From Bacteroidales bacterium (lineage in GTDB: Bacteria > Bacteroidota > Bacteroidia > Bacteroidales > UBA932), in contig JAKSKO010000001.1 in NCBI GenBank assembly GCA_024401715.1, forward strand, positions 70,891 through 109,891: 39,001 nucleotides of DNA, read 5' to 3'. The notes under the pieces were generated by a model. That model did no database searches and was not told the DNA's origin. It worked only from the letters and a program-made list of their open reading frames with translations. A program made the position numbers and the translations under genes. Position 1 is the stretch's first letter; every line of letters starts with the position of its first letter. Shown here in pieces: positions 28,601-35,809 of this stretch.

Positions 28601-28807
28601 CGTTTCTCCGGCTTTACAGTCAATGGAGAAGTTACCATCGAAATCTGTGACGGTACCCACTGTGGTACCTTTGATCAGGACAGCGGCGCCGACAGCGGGT
28701 TGGCCATCGGAATCCTTGATGTTTCCTGACACTTTCGTGTTCTGCGCACTGATGCTGACAGCAAACAGGGTCAGAACCGCAAAGAAAGCAAAGAGTTTTC
28801 TTTTCAT
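25673..28807 (-). CDS. SusC-family TonB-dependent outer-membrane transporter
   Basis: 1044 residues with a signal peptide (ends SISAQ). Residues ~25-100 are the carboxypeptidase-D-like regulatory domain (GAAVLIKGTTVGTVTDFDGN). They are followed by the SusC region DEVVVLGYG (~102-110), the plug with PNGDGVLWIVDGVPG, and a 22-strand barrel ending in FGVKITY. There is no N-terminal STN domain, so direct sigma/anti-sigma signalling is not expected. It imports oligosaccharides with TonB energy, together with the SusD partner. It starts 28 nt after the ROK stop, so the kinase gene probably leads the transcript. Confidence 0.98.
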   Translation of the reverse strand: MKRKLFAFFAVLTLFAVSISAQNTKVSGNIKDSDGQPAVGAAVLIKGTTVGTVTDFDGNFSIDCKAGETLVISYLGFKDKELVTDGKPVNVILETDSSVLDEVVVLGYGIAQKKQDLSASVGVMHNPEKIAMRSVTGGAAMLQGQIPGVTVQENSGDPTAGHSVVIRGQGSPNGDGVLWIVDGVPGAAIPSVSEIENMVVLKDAASAAIYGAQSGAGGVVIVTTKQGRKTQGVQVEYDGQFNLARPTNIIHGLNAEDMIAMRRKSTENAGMPDYLAGYDQEFLDYISTTRTDWVDAITRTALSHRHNLALSFGNDFAKNRISVAYNDKQGTLLNTYDKGVNVNYKGDFDICKYVKITENLNWNHSRKRGTNTTSEASGSLICAIYAPAFSPTWGEDGKFASWLPEKWQSETGLLGDCYNPLRLLLGDDKWNSNNNFETHTALQLHNFVPGLKFTSRFSYWLSHNYYKDFHYYRYEITGRQEASSSVSSTLTEGATVSTQWKTENTITYDKTFGKHTVSAMLSTTADAASGRRMESKGIGFDDESVPYQYFSFANTLDAPSDKFDGRDSNVAIIARAAYSYDDRYFVTASWRRDYAGRLDYNHNHADFPAFTGAWKMSNEKFFAPLRGTVDLLKIRGSWGRVGNINSIGRNYSANNLNVKMNTEERPQYGIQNAGTWGAQVWPDRALNSALTWETCEQWNIGVDGAFLNNRLTFSVDYYDKRTFNLIQDQTTNWPSYIGIENAPKVNQGEVSNRGVELELGWNDKVGKDWSYYVRGNFSYNHNEILSTGVMNSDGTWADWVGKGSFRQLPYCYRSHVGGPLNEFYLIRCLGMFQSWEDVYDHQKDGVLIQPAAQPGDLKFEDFNGDGKIDEADRQFVGSATPRITYALNGGFAWKDLSVDFMFQGVALAQVYYPGQSMINCDTEGNFCRAETIKNAWGWLKTTDATIPRLSRSDANGNFTRPSTYFLEDGSYLRLKSLTVSYDFTRLLHKSAHLNLRGSRLSAYVTGDNLFTITRYSGMDPECGGYDTLKYPVNRTFTFGVKITY

Positions 28808-28835
28808 AAGTGATAAAATTTATTGGTTTGTGAAA

Positions 28836-29654
28836 TTAGGCTGCTGCTCCTAGTAGAAGTACATCCGGATTGTCAAGAGCGAAAATGCCCAGATTGTCCA
28901 TCACCTTCTTATATGGGAAGTTTGCAAGTTTCTCACGCATGGAGGCCTCGAAATAAGGATAGGCACCGGCTATGCTTCCTCCTATATATATCGCCTGGGG
29001 GCTGTAGGCAAGGGTGGCCATCTCTATAAGTTCCCCCACATGCTGCCCGAACTCCTTCCACTGCTCCAGAGCCACGGGATCGTTCTGCTGCGCAGCCTTG
29101 AAGGCATCGCGTCCCGATGTGCCTTTGGCCTTGAAGAAATGGCTGCTGCAATAGGACTCATAATTACTGTCCTTATATTTTATCTCGCCAATCTCTCCTG
29201 CACAGCTCACAGCTCCTGTGTAAAGCTCTCCGTTTATTATAAGGCCGGCTCCAAGTCCGGTGCCCAGCATGATGCATACGATATTGTCATATTCACGTCC
29301 CTCGGACGCCTTGATTCCCAGTGCATAACAGTTGCAATCGTTCTTCACCGATACCGGCACATTGAAACGCTCCTGGAAAAGGGTTTTAAGGTCAACTACG
29401 TCCCATGACGGGATATTCACGCAGTCATGCACTACACCATTCTCGTCAACAATGGCCGGAATTCCAATTCCTATCGCCTCCACCTTTTCGGAAAAGAAGG
29501 AATCAACCATGTCCGCAATATAGTCCACTACCTCAAGTTTGGAAGATTTGCTTGGGCATGCCGCTTTTTTCGTCTCCAGAACACGTCCGTCCTCTGAAAT
29601 GAGGCCGACTCTTATCTTTGTTCCCCCTACATCTACTGCAATTCTCATAGCCAT
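28836..29654 (-). CDS. ROK-family sugar kinase lacking the usual zinc motif
   Basis: 272 residues, short for ROK (usually ~290-320). It has the phosphate-binding start IAVDVGGTKIRVGLI (5-19), a catalytic region VKNDCNCYALG (NDC replaces the common NDA/NDG) and GTGLGAGLIING. The Cys-x-Cys-Gly-x2-Gly-Cys zinc signature is not visible; at its expected place the protein reads EIGEIKYKDSNYESYC. It is probably a cytoplasmic kinase for a monosaccharide released by this locus, perhaps mannose, glucose or an amino sugar. As a possible first gene of the operon it ties uptake to phosphorylation. An alternative ATG lies 6 nt inside (29648). Confidence 0.88.
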   Translation of the reverse strand: MAMRIAVDVGGTKIRVGLISEDGRVLETKKAACPSKSSKLEVVDYIADMVDSFFSEKVEAIGIGIPAIVDENGVVHDCVNIPSWDVVDLKTLFQERFNVPVSVKNDCNCYALGIKASEGREYDNIVCIMLGTGLGAGLIINGELYTGAVSCAGEIGEIKYKDSNYESYCSSHFFKAKGTSGRDAFKAAQQNDPVALEQWKEFGQHVGELIEMATLAYSPQAIYIGGSIAGAYPYFEASMREKLANFPYKKVMDNLGIFALDNPDVLLLGAAA

Positions 29655-29693
29655 AATACTTTAACACTTGTTACTCTGCATTTCTGCTTTTTA

Positions 29694-29737
29694 CAAATTT
29701 ATCGATTATGCAAATCCGTACCCCCCCCATTTTGCGA
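29694..29737 (-). promoter_or_regulatory. Candidate PUL operon promoter with a G8 homopolymer
   Basis: On the minus strand TAAATTTG (29701-29694) matches the Bacteroidota -7 consensus TAnnTTTG, about 40 nt before the ROK start. No good TTTG is seen at the -33 spacing; that place is occupied by a run of eight G (29728-29721). Just outside is TCGCAAAATG, also found upstream of the GH92 gene. A TTATGCAAAT word (29706-29715, plus strand) overlaps the spacer. No transcription start is known. Confidence 0.4.
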
Positions 29738-29780
29738 CTGATTTAGAACAAAAAGCGAAAATATATATAGGAAACAGTTG

Positions 29781-29798
29781 CGCAATTAACAAATTGCG
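29781..29798. promoter_or_regulatory. Perfect 7-bp dyad, candidate operator
   Basis: CGCAATT (29781-29787) and AATTGCG (29792-29798) form a perfect inverted repeat with a 4-nt spacer. It lies midway between the divergent ROK and DUF2490 genes, about 13 nt upstream of a TATTTTTG word (29810-29817) that fits the -7 consensus for the plus-strand gene. Confidence 0.4.
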
Positions 29799-29835
29799 TA
29801 ATAATTGTTTATTTTTGCGAAAAATCAGAAGTTTT

Positions 29836-30456
29836 ATGAAAAAGTGGACATACATTCTGGCTCTCCTGTTTTTCCCGGCTCTGCTTTCCGCGCAGGGCAA
29901 GGACGATTTCGGCATCTGGAGCTCCCTTACGTCTTCATTCCGCGTTGCAGACAAATGGAAGGTGGGCGTGATGGCAGAGCACCGTTCCCTAGACAATGCC
30001 CGTGGTCTGGACTGCGCCTATGTGATGCCCTCGGTGGAATACAGGCCTTTCAAATTCATGAAGGCCGGCTACGCTTCGGAGATAGTGATGTGCGGGGACA
30101 AAACCACCCAGCTCACCTTCAGGCCCTATGTCACCTTCATCCTTGGCCACGGCCCGCTGCAGTTCTCCGTAAGGGAACTTCCCATCGGCGAATACACCTT
30201 TGAGACAAAGAAGATGAAATGGACATCGCGTACGATGTTCAAGGTATCATACGCGATAGAAAGCATAAAGATGGAACCCTACTGTTCCTATGAGATTTTC
30301 ATCGGCGGAAAGGGATGGGAAAAGAGCAGGCATTACATAGGCAGCGAGATTGCCATATGGAAGTTCCTGTACGCAGATGTATATTACATGTATTATCTTA
30401 TGTCCGGAAAGCCCTCAAGACACATTCTGGGCCTGGGACTTGGAGTGAGGCTATAG
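29836..30456 (+). CDS. DUF2490-family outer-membrane beta-barrel protein
   Basis: 206 residues from the ATG at 29836. The open frame extends upstream but without a signal peptide, while this start gives MKKWTYILALLFFPALLSAQ. The body shows alternating aromatic/hydrophobic beta strands (FGIWSSLTSSFRV, KVGVMAEHRSL, WTSRTMFKVSYAI) and ends in a Leu-rich strand with terminal GLGVRL, as in DUF2490 barrels. Function is unknown. It diverges from the PUL and ends tail-to-tail with the regulator gene, sharing 6 nt (ctatag, 30451-30456). A weak hairpin plus T7 (30442-30472) may end its transcript. Confidence 0.72.
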   Translation: MKKWTYILALLFFPALLSAQGKDDFGIWSSLTSSFRVADKWKVGVMAEHRSLDNARGLDCAYVMPSVEYRPFKFMKAGYASEIVMCGDKTTQLTFRPYVTFILGHGPLQFSVRELPIGEYTFETKKMKWTSRTMFKVSYAIESIKMEPYCSYEIFIGGKGWEKSRHYIGSEIAIWKFLYADVYYMYYLMSGKPSRHILGLGLGVRL

Positions 30457-30472
30457 ACTCTCCCGTTTTTTT
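30442..30472 (+). terminator. Weak candidate terminator at convergent gene ends
   Basis: GGA-gt-GAG (30442-30449) can pair with CTCTCC (30458-30463) with a 2-nt bulge, followed after CG by seven T (30466-30472). It overlaps both stop codons. The stem is only 6 bp, so it is tentative. Confidence 0.3.
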
Positions 30473-31638
30473 GCAAGACTCTTTTTATATTCTGTAGGAG
30501 GCACTCCCATCACCATCTTGAAACTCCTGGACAATGCCTTCGGGTCCATTCCCATTGCGTCTGCTGCCTCCTGAGGGGAGTTTCCCTTGTTCATAAGGGA
30601 AATCATCTTGTCCACACGCAGTTTTATGATGAACTGATGTATGCTCACCTTCATCTCGCGCAGGAAAAGCTTTTCCAGCATGCGGCGTGACATTGGCACC
30701 AGATCCACCAGGTCGTCCACCTTCACATTCTCTGTGTAATGCCCGCGAATATAGTCGCACACCTTCTTCACGTAAGGGTTTTCGTTGAAAAAGATATCGG
30801 TGGATTTCCTTGTGACGATAGGCCCGGGCATAACGTTCACATCGGCATAGGCCGCCATCCTTTCCTCCATAGGCAGCTTCATCCTCTCGTCAAGCTGCTT
30901 TGCCACGAAGAATCCGGCCCTTTCCGCCAGGGTGTTGAAGGAACTTAGCGTAGGCGAGCACATCAGGCACAAAGGCTCGTCGTCATCCACGCCCAGCAGC
31001 ATCACATCGTCCGGAATTCGCAGACCCGGATCGTTCGCCTGATTGCAGGCCTCTATTATATGGAAGGCCATGTTGTCGTCGCAGGCAAGGATTGCCACCG
31101 GTTTTATCAGACTCTTCAGCCACGCGGTGAGCTTGCTGAGGTCATACCACCAGATCTCGTCCATGGAAGAGCGTTCCGTTATGGAAACTGTGGCTCCGCT
31201 TACGGATTTTGATATCTCGGCCAGGAAACCGTCCCTCCTTTCATCGGACCACACCATGCCGGAAAGCCCGTAAAAGCCGAAGTTCCTCACGCCCTGCTTT
31301 ATGAAATAGCGGGCAGCCTCGCGTCCCTGCTCCACATAATCCGCAGTGATGTTGGTGATGCCCTTGAAACGCACCCTGTAGTCCTGCGAAACCACTATGA
31401 TACCGTTCTGTTTGAAAATGTCCAGATTCTCCTTCTCGTGAAACTGGCCGATGATTGCGTCCGCCTTCCATTTCACTGCGAACTCCAGCACCTTCTCTAT
31501 GCCGCCGGATGCATATACGGACATTGGCATCTTGCACAGCACAATAGGGTTGCGCTCGAAAGAATAAGAAGCCAGTCCCTTTATTATCTTGTTTGCATAC
31601 GCTTCAGAGAAGTCCGTCATCAAAACCACGCGTATCAT
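30451..31638 (-). CDS. XylR-like AraC-family transcriptional regulator with periplasmic-binding-protein-like sensor domain
   Basis: 395 residues with no signal peptide. Residues ~1-280 form a LacI/periplasmic-binding-protein-like fold (LACDDNMAFHIIEACNQA, PDDVMLLGVDDDEPLCLM). Residues ~290-390 are an AraC double HTH (VDDLVDLVPMSRRMLEKLF, SPQEAADAMGMDPKALSRSF). This matches the XylR layout, in which a sugar binds the N-terminal domain. It is the only regulator in the window, since no hybrid two-component system or ECF sigma factor is seen. It is therefore the best candidate for control of the locus, with a free monosaccharide as a plausible signal. It follows the (alpha/alpha)6 glycosidase gene by 12 nt. 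Confidence 0.9.
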   Translation of the reverse strand: MIRVVLMTDFSEAYANKIIKGLASYSFERNPIVLCKMPMSVYASGGIEKVLEFAVKWKADAIIGQFHEKENLDIFKQNGIIVVSQDYRVRFKGITNITADYVEQGREAARYFIKQGVRNFGFYGLSGMVWSDERRDGFLAEISKSVSGATVSITERSSMDEIWWYDLSKLTAWLKSLIKPVAILACDDNMAFHIIEACNQANDPGLRIPDDVMLLGVDDDEPLCLMCSPTLSSFNTLAERAGFFVAKQLDERMKLPMEERMAAYADVNVMPGPIVTRKSTDIFFNENPYVKKVCDYIRGHYTENVKVDDLVDLVPMSRRMLEKLFLREMKVSIHQFIIKLRVDKMISLMNKGNSPQEAADAMGMDPKALSRSFKMVMGVPPTEYKKSLAKKRESL

Positions 31639-31650
31639 AGTGCCTCCGCT

Positions 31651-33258
31651 TTATAGTCTTACAGTCTGATTCTTGCCCGGCATCACGTGCACCTTGCCGC
31701 TGTTGCCGTTACCCCAGTTCACCACAAGGTCGAACTCCACGTTGGAGCTGACTGTGATAACGGGTGCCTGGTCTTCGCTTCGGCGTGCCGCTGCGCAAAG
31801 TGAAACCTGCCCTGTCTTGCCGAAAGGAAGGTTGTTCATTCCGTGCTCCTCGCTCTGGTGCATCTCCCAGGTGATTGTGCCTTCCGCGCAATCCGAATGA
31901 ATGCCCAGGATATATTCAATGAACTCCGCAATGGGAGGAAGACCTCCCCAGCCCACGAACTTGCTTCTTGCCATGAAGCCCTGCTCTGCGCTCTCGGGAG
32001 AGCAATACTCCCAGAAAGTGCCTGTATCCTTGAATATCTGCAGGATGTTTGCATAATCGTTTGCAGCCACCTTGTAAGCCATGTCTTTGTAGCCTTTCTT
32101 GTAGAGGCCGTCAATCACCATATAATTGGTTCCCGGCCATACACCGCCCTGCCAGTAGCGGCCCTTCTCGTTGTATTTCGGATGGTCGGCCGACAGGGAA
32201 GGAACCATGTGGGTGCGGGCGAACTCGGTGGTGTCGTTAAGATGGGAAACCAGTCTGTCCAGCCTGTCCTTGTCCAGGACATCGGTCTGGAGCGCCCAGA
32301 ATGCGGCTATGCTCTTCGTAGGGCAAAGGCTGCCGTCGGCATATCGGTCATAGAGGAAGCCGGTCTGCTCGTCCCAAAGCTTCTCGTTGATATAGGTCTT
32401 AAGGAACTTCATCTCGTCCTCAAAGTCCTCTATCTCCTGCCACCTTTCAATATAGAAGCCCATGTCCAGCAGCATCTTGTCCACCATCCACTGCTGCAGG
32501 CAGGTGTCCAGCCAGGTCATGTGGCCGTGACTGTAGATTGGGTTGTAGTTGGATTTCACCCTCGGAAGGTTGTCCATGCCTGTTCCCCATCCGCTGGACC
32601 AATAGGAGCCGTCCGGCCAGGTGCGGTTCAGTTGCAGCCACCTGTTGTATGCGCACAGGGCAGAGAAGATGGAATGCAGCCTTTCCTCGTCGCCGTACTG
32701 GCGGAAAAACTTCATCTCCGCCATTGGCAGAAGGTTTGGACCGGTGCTAACGGGGTCGTAACGCTCGAAACAGTCCGAACCGTCGGCACGTATCTCACGG
32801 CATATGAAGCCGTCCGGATGCTGGTGGGAGTAGAAGTTGTCCATGGAGTTCACAAACGGGAACACCTGGTTGCCATAATGGGCGAACATCATCATGAACG
32901 ACATGTCCCACATGAAGATGTTGCCGTTATAGGCTATGTCCAGATATGGAGAAACGAAGCCGGAACCCGCCTCAGGCTGGCGTATGTTTCCCCAGGCAAT
33001 CTCCCAGGCTTTCCAGTACATGGCCACCTCTGTCTCGTGGCCTTTCCACACCGGCGAAGGCAGTTTCTTCACGGCTTCCTGGAAAGACAGGGGCTTCAGG
33101 CTGTGCGGCTTTGCCGTCCTATAGGCATTCTCTGTTACCAGAGGCTCTTTGTTATACGTATTTTTGTATGGAAGATTGTATTTTGACTTACCGTTATCCT
33201 GCGCAAAAACAGACATGGCAGACAAAATTGCGATCAGGGAAATTATAGCGCGTTTCAT
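31651..33258 (-). CDS. (alpha/alpha)6-barrel glycosidase, MGH1/GH63-like
   Basis: 535 residues with a signal peptide (ends MSVFAQ) and no lipobox. The motifs are those of the clan GH-G (GH37/GH63) MGH1-type barrel: FMWDMSFMMMFAHYG, an acid-type loop YWSSGWGTGMDNLPR (Asp of GMDN as probable acid), RYWQGGVWPGTNYMVIDGLYKKGY and TFWEYCSPES (Glu as probable base). GH63 enzymes usually remove alpha-glucose or act on related alpha-linked sugars. The exact substrate cannot be assigned, and this may be an unclassified relative. It heads a two-gene unit with the AraC regulator and diverges from the second GH95 across 112 nt. Confidence 0.72.
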   Translation of the reverse strand: MKRAIISLIAILSAMSVFAQDNGKSKYNLPYKNTYNKEPLVTENAYRTAKPHSLKPLSFQEAVKKLPSPVWKGHETEVAMYWKAWEIAWGNIRQPEAGSGFVSPYLDIAYNGNIFMWDMSFMMMFAHYGNQVFPFVNSMDNFYSHQHPDGFICREIRADGSDCFERYDPVSTGPNLLPMAEMKFFRQYGDEERLHSIFSALCAYNRWLQLNRTWPDGSYWSSGWGTGMDNLPRVKSNYNPIYSHGHMTWLDTCLQQWMVDKMLLDMGFYIERWQEIEDFEDEMKFLKTYINEKLWDEQTGFLYDRYADGSLCPTKSIAAFWALQTDVLDKDRLDRLVSHLNDTTEFARTHMVPSLSADHPKYNEKGRYWQGGVWPGTNYMVIDGLYKKGYKDMAYKVAANDYANILQIFKDTGTFWEYCSPESAEQGFMARSKFVGWGGLPPIAEFIEYILGIHSDCAEGTITWEMHQSEEHGMNNLPFGKTGQVSLCAAARRSEDQAPVITVSSNVEFDLVVNWGNGNSGKVHVMPGKNQTVRL

Positions 33259-33370
33259 ATGCGTAATAGTTACTGTTTGCGCTAATATATGAAAACAAAA
33301 CGATATTTTTCAATCAATTATTTACTTCGTCCGAAAAATAACGATATATTTAGGAGAAATCGCTGTCAAA
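33259..33370. promoter_or_regulatory. Divergent promoter region between GH63-like and second GH95 genes
   Basis: This 112-nt AT-rich stretch separates two divergent starts. Toward GH95 there is TATATTTA (33345-33352), one mismatch from TAnnTTTG, and AGGAG (33352-33356), 14 nt from the first ATG; this is one of the few SD-like sequences in the window. TTTGCG (33276-33281) recalls the TTTGCGA words of the other gaps. No strong dyad was found. Confidence 0.35.
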
Positions 33371-33405
33371 ATGAAAATCATAATGAAAATCACAATGAGA
33401 ATCAT
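33370..33405 (+). repeat. Three tandem 12-nt units at the GH95 start codon
   Basis: The units aatgaaaatcat (33370-33381), aatgaaaatcac (33382-33393) and aatgagaatcat (33394-33405) differ by one or two bases. Each carries an in-frame ATG, giving the N-terminus MKIIMKITMRII. Gain or loss of a unit would keep the frame. Confidence 0.85.
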
Positions 33406-35809
33406 AGCCACCACTACCCTGCTGGCCGCCGCTTTCACGGCCGGGGCGCAGCACACGATATGGTTCGACGAGCCCTGCACATCGGAAAGGCCATTCCCTT
33501 GGATACAGGAGAATGAGCCGGATTATGACGGCAAGCAATCAAGCGCAGGCACAATGAGTTTCAACGCCCAGTGGGAGGCCCGTTCCCTGCCCATCGGAAA
33601 TGGTTCCATAGGCGCGAACGTCATGGGATCGGTGGCAATCGAGAGGCTCACCCTTAACGAAAAGACCCTGTGGCTTGGAGGTCCCGGAGTCCAGGCCGGG
33701 CCGCAGCGCTACTGGAACGTGAACAAGGAAGGCTGGAAGGTGCTGCCCCAGGTGCGCGAGGCTCTGGCAAAAGGAGACCTGAAGAAGGCCGACAGGATTC
33801 TGGAAACGAATTTCAATGCGGCAGCCGGCGCTGAAGACGGAGATTCCGCCTACGGCAATCTTTTCGGCACATACACAACCCTGGGCGAACTTACCGTGGA
33901 GACCGGGCTGGACGAGGACAGCATCAGCGGATATTCACGCAGCCTGAACATTGACGATGCCCTTGCGCGCGTATGCTTCAAAGCCGGCGGGGCATCCTAC
34001 GAGAGGACTTTCTTCGCATCCTACCCCGCGAATATCATTGCCGCGCGCTTCCGCTCGGACGCAAAGCAGAATCTGGTGATACGTTACACCCACAGCCCTC
34101 TGGCCGAGGGAGAGACAAGCCGAGACTCTTCGGACGGAATATGCTTCCACGGCCGTCTGCTGGACAACAGCCAGGAGTTTGCCGTACGCGTGAAGGTGAA
34201 GGCAAAGGGAGGCAGCGTAAGGGTTGAAGACGGATGCATACTGGCAGAAGGGGCGGAGTGCGTAGACATCTTCCTTACGGCCGATACGGACTACAAGCTG
34301 AATCTGGACCCGGACAAGAACGACCCCAAAGCATACGCAGGAGTGGACCCACTGGCAACTACGGCCGGATGGATGAAGGCGGCAGGCAGCTGGGAAAGGC
34401 TTCTTGGCGCACACATCAGCGATTACAGGAAGCTGTTCGGCAGGGTTGATTTCCATCTTGAAGGCCCTTCCAGCGGCCTCCCCACCGACGAAAGACTTGA
34501 AGCCTACAGAAACGGGAACAAGGACCAGGGCCTGGAGGAACTGTACTTCCATTTCGGCCGATATCTTCTGATTGCATGCTCCAGGCCGGGCAACATGCCT
34601 GCGAACCTGCAAGGCATATGGCTCCAGAACACCGATGCACCGTGGATGTCCGACTATCACAACAACATAAACATCCAGATGAACTACTGGCCTGCACTTC
34701 AGGACAATCTGGCGGAGTGCGCACAGCCGCTCACAGACTATATTCAGATGCTGCGCAAGCCGGGGGCGGAAACGGCCAGGGCCTACTGGAACGCCAGAGG
34801 ATGGGCCGCCTCCATTTCCACAAACATCTACGGATATGCCGCGCCTATGCCGGGCGAAAGCGTATCATGGAACTACAATCCGGTTGCAGCCTCATGGCTT
34901 GCCACCCATCTGTGGGAATACTACGATTTCACACGCGACGAGAAATTTTTGAGAGAGACAGCCTACCCGCTTATCAAGGACTGTGCGGAATTCTGCGAAG
35001 ACTTCCTGTGGATGAGTCCGGAAGGCTTTTATATGGCTAATCCGTCTTCTTCACCCGAGCACGGGCACGCGGACGAGGGCACAACCTTCGCACATGCCGT
35101 CATACGGGAGATTCTGCTTGATGCAATATGCGCCGCAGAGGTCCTGGAAACCGATGCTGAGGCCCGAAGCACTTGGAAATCCATACTTGACAAGCTGTAT
35201 CCATACAAGATAGGACGTTACGGACAGCTGCTGGAATGGAGCAAGGATATCGACAGTCCCACAGACCACCACCGCCACGTGAACCATCTCTTCGGCCTGC
35301 ATCCGGGAAGGACAATATCCCCTGTGACCACGCCTGAACTTGCACAGGCCGCCAAAGTTGTCCTGGAGCACAGGGGCGACGAATCCACAGGCTGGTCCAT
35401 GGGCTGGAAGCTGTGCCAGTGGGCAAGGCTTCACGAGGGAGACCACTCCTATGTCCTTTACCAGACCCTTCTGAAAAGCGGCACTGCCGACAATCTCTGG
35501 GATATACACCCTCCTTTCCAGATTGACGGAAACTTCGGTGGCATTGCGGGAGTAACGGAGATGCTGCTCCAAAGCCAGGACGGCTGCATAAACCTCCTCC
35601 CTGCCCTTCCCGCTGCATGGCCATCGGGCCATATAACGGGCCTGAAAGCCAGAGGCAACTTCACCGTTGATATTGAGTGGAAAGACGGCAGGCTTACAAA
35701 GGCCGTTATCACCAGCGGAAGCGGCCTTCCTTTCACCGTACGCTACGGAGAAAAGACGCAGTCATTCCATCTCAAGAAGGGGAAATCTGCCGAGATCAGC
35801 TTTCTTTAA
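33371..35809 (+). CDS. GH95 alpha-L-fucosidase (second copy)
   Basis: 812 residues with a signal peptide ending near TAGAQ. The GH95 motifs are RSLPIGNGSIGANVMG (71-86), LNEKTLWLGGPG, NINIQMNYW (432-440), SPEHG (561-565) and FQIDGNFGG (716-724). By analogy with AfcA, E563 is the acid, N434 the base and D719 its activator. H430 is the residue linked to fucose over L-galactose; this is motif-based inference. It differs strongly from the copy in the main operon and has an N-terminal insert (~40-65), so it is a paralogue with perhaps another linkage preference. Three in-frame ATGs (33371, 33383, 33395) come from a 12-nt tandem repeat. Its stop overlaps the GH110 stop by 4 nt, tail-to-tail. Confidence 0.94.
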   Translation: MKIIMKITMRIIATTTLLAAAFTAGAQHTIWFDEPCTSERPFPWIQENEPDYDGKQSSAGTMSFNAQWEARSLPIGNGSIGANVMGSVAIERLTLNEKTLWLGGPGVQAGPQRYWNVNKEGWKVLPQVREALAKGDLKKADRILETNFNAAAGAEDGDSAYGNLFGTYTTLGELTVETGLDEDSISGYSRSLNIDDALARVCFKAGGASYERTFFASYPANIIAARFRSDAKQNLVIRYTHSPLAEGETSRDSSDGICFHGRLLDNSQEFAVRVKVKAKGGSVRVEDGCILAEGAECVDIFLTADTDYKLNLDPDKNDPKAYAGVDPLATTAGWMKAAGSWERLLGAHISDYRKLFGRVDFHLEGPSSGLPTDERLEAYRNGNKDQGLEELYFHFGRYLLIACSRPGNMPANLQGIWLQNTDAPWMSDYHNNINIQMNYWPALQDNLAECAQPLTDYIQMLRKPGAETARAYWNARGWAASISTNIYGYAAPMPGESVSWNYNPVAASWLATHLWEYYDFTRDEKFLRETAYPLIKDCAEFCEDFLWMSPEGFYMANPSSSPEHGHADEGTTFAHAVIREILLDAICAAEVLETDAEARSTWKSILDKLYPYKIGRYGQLLEWSKDIDSPTDHHRHVNHLFGLHPGRTISPVTTPELAQAAKVVLEHRGDESTGWSMGWKLCQWARLHEGDHSYVLYQTLLKSGTADNLWDIHPPFQIDGNFGGIAGVTEMLLQSQDGCINLLPALPAAWPSGHITGLKARGNFTVDIEWKDGRLTKAVITSGSGLPFTVRYGEKTQSFHLKKGKSAEISFL

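Noticed and set aside
31843..33186. 447-codon open frame on the plus strand opposite the GH63-like gene
   Set aside because: It lies wholly antisense to a gene with clear glycosidase motifs, has no family-like sequence or signal, and is rich in Val/His/Leu as expected for the complement of biased codons.
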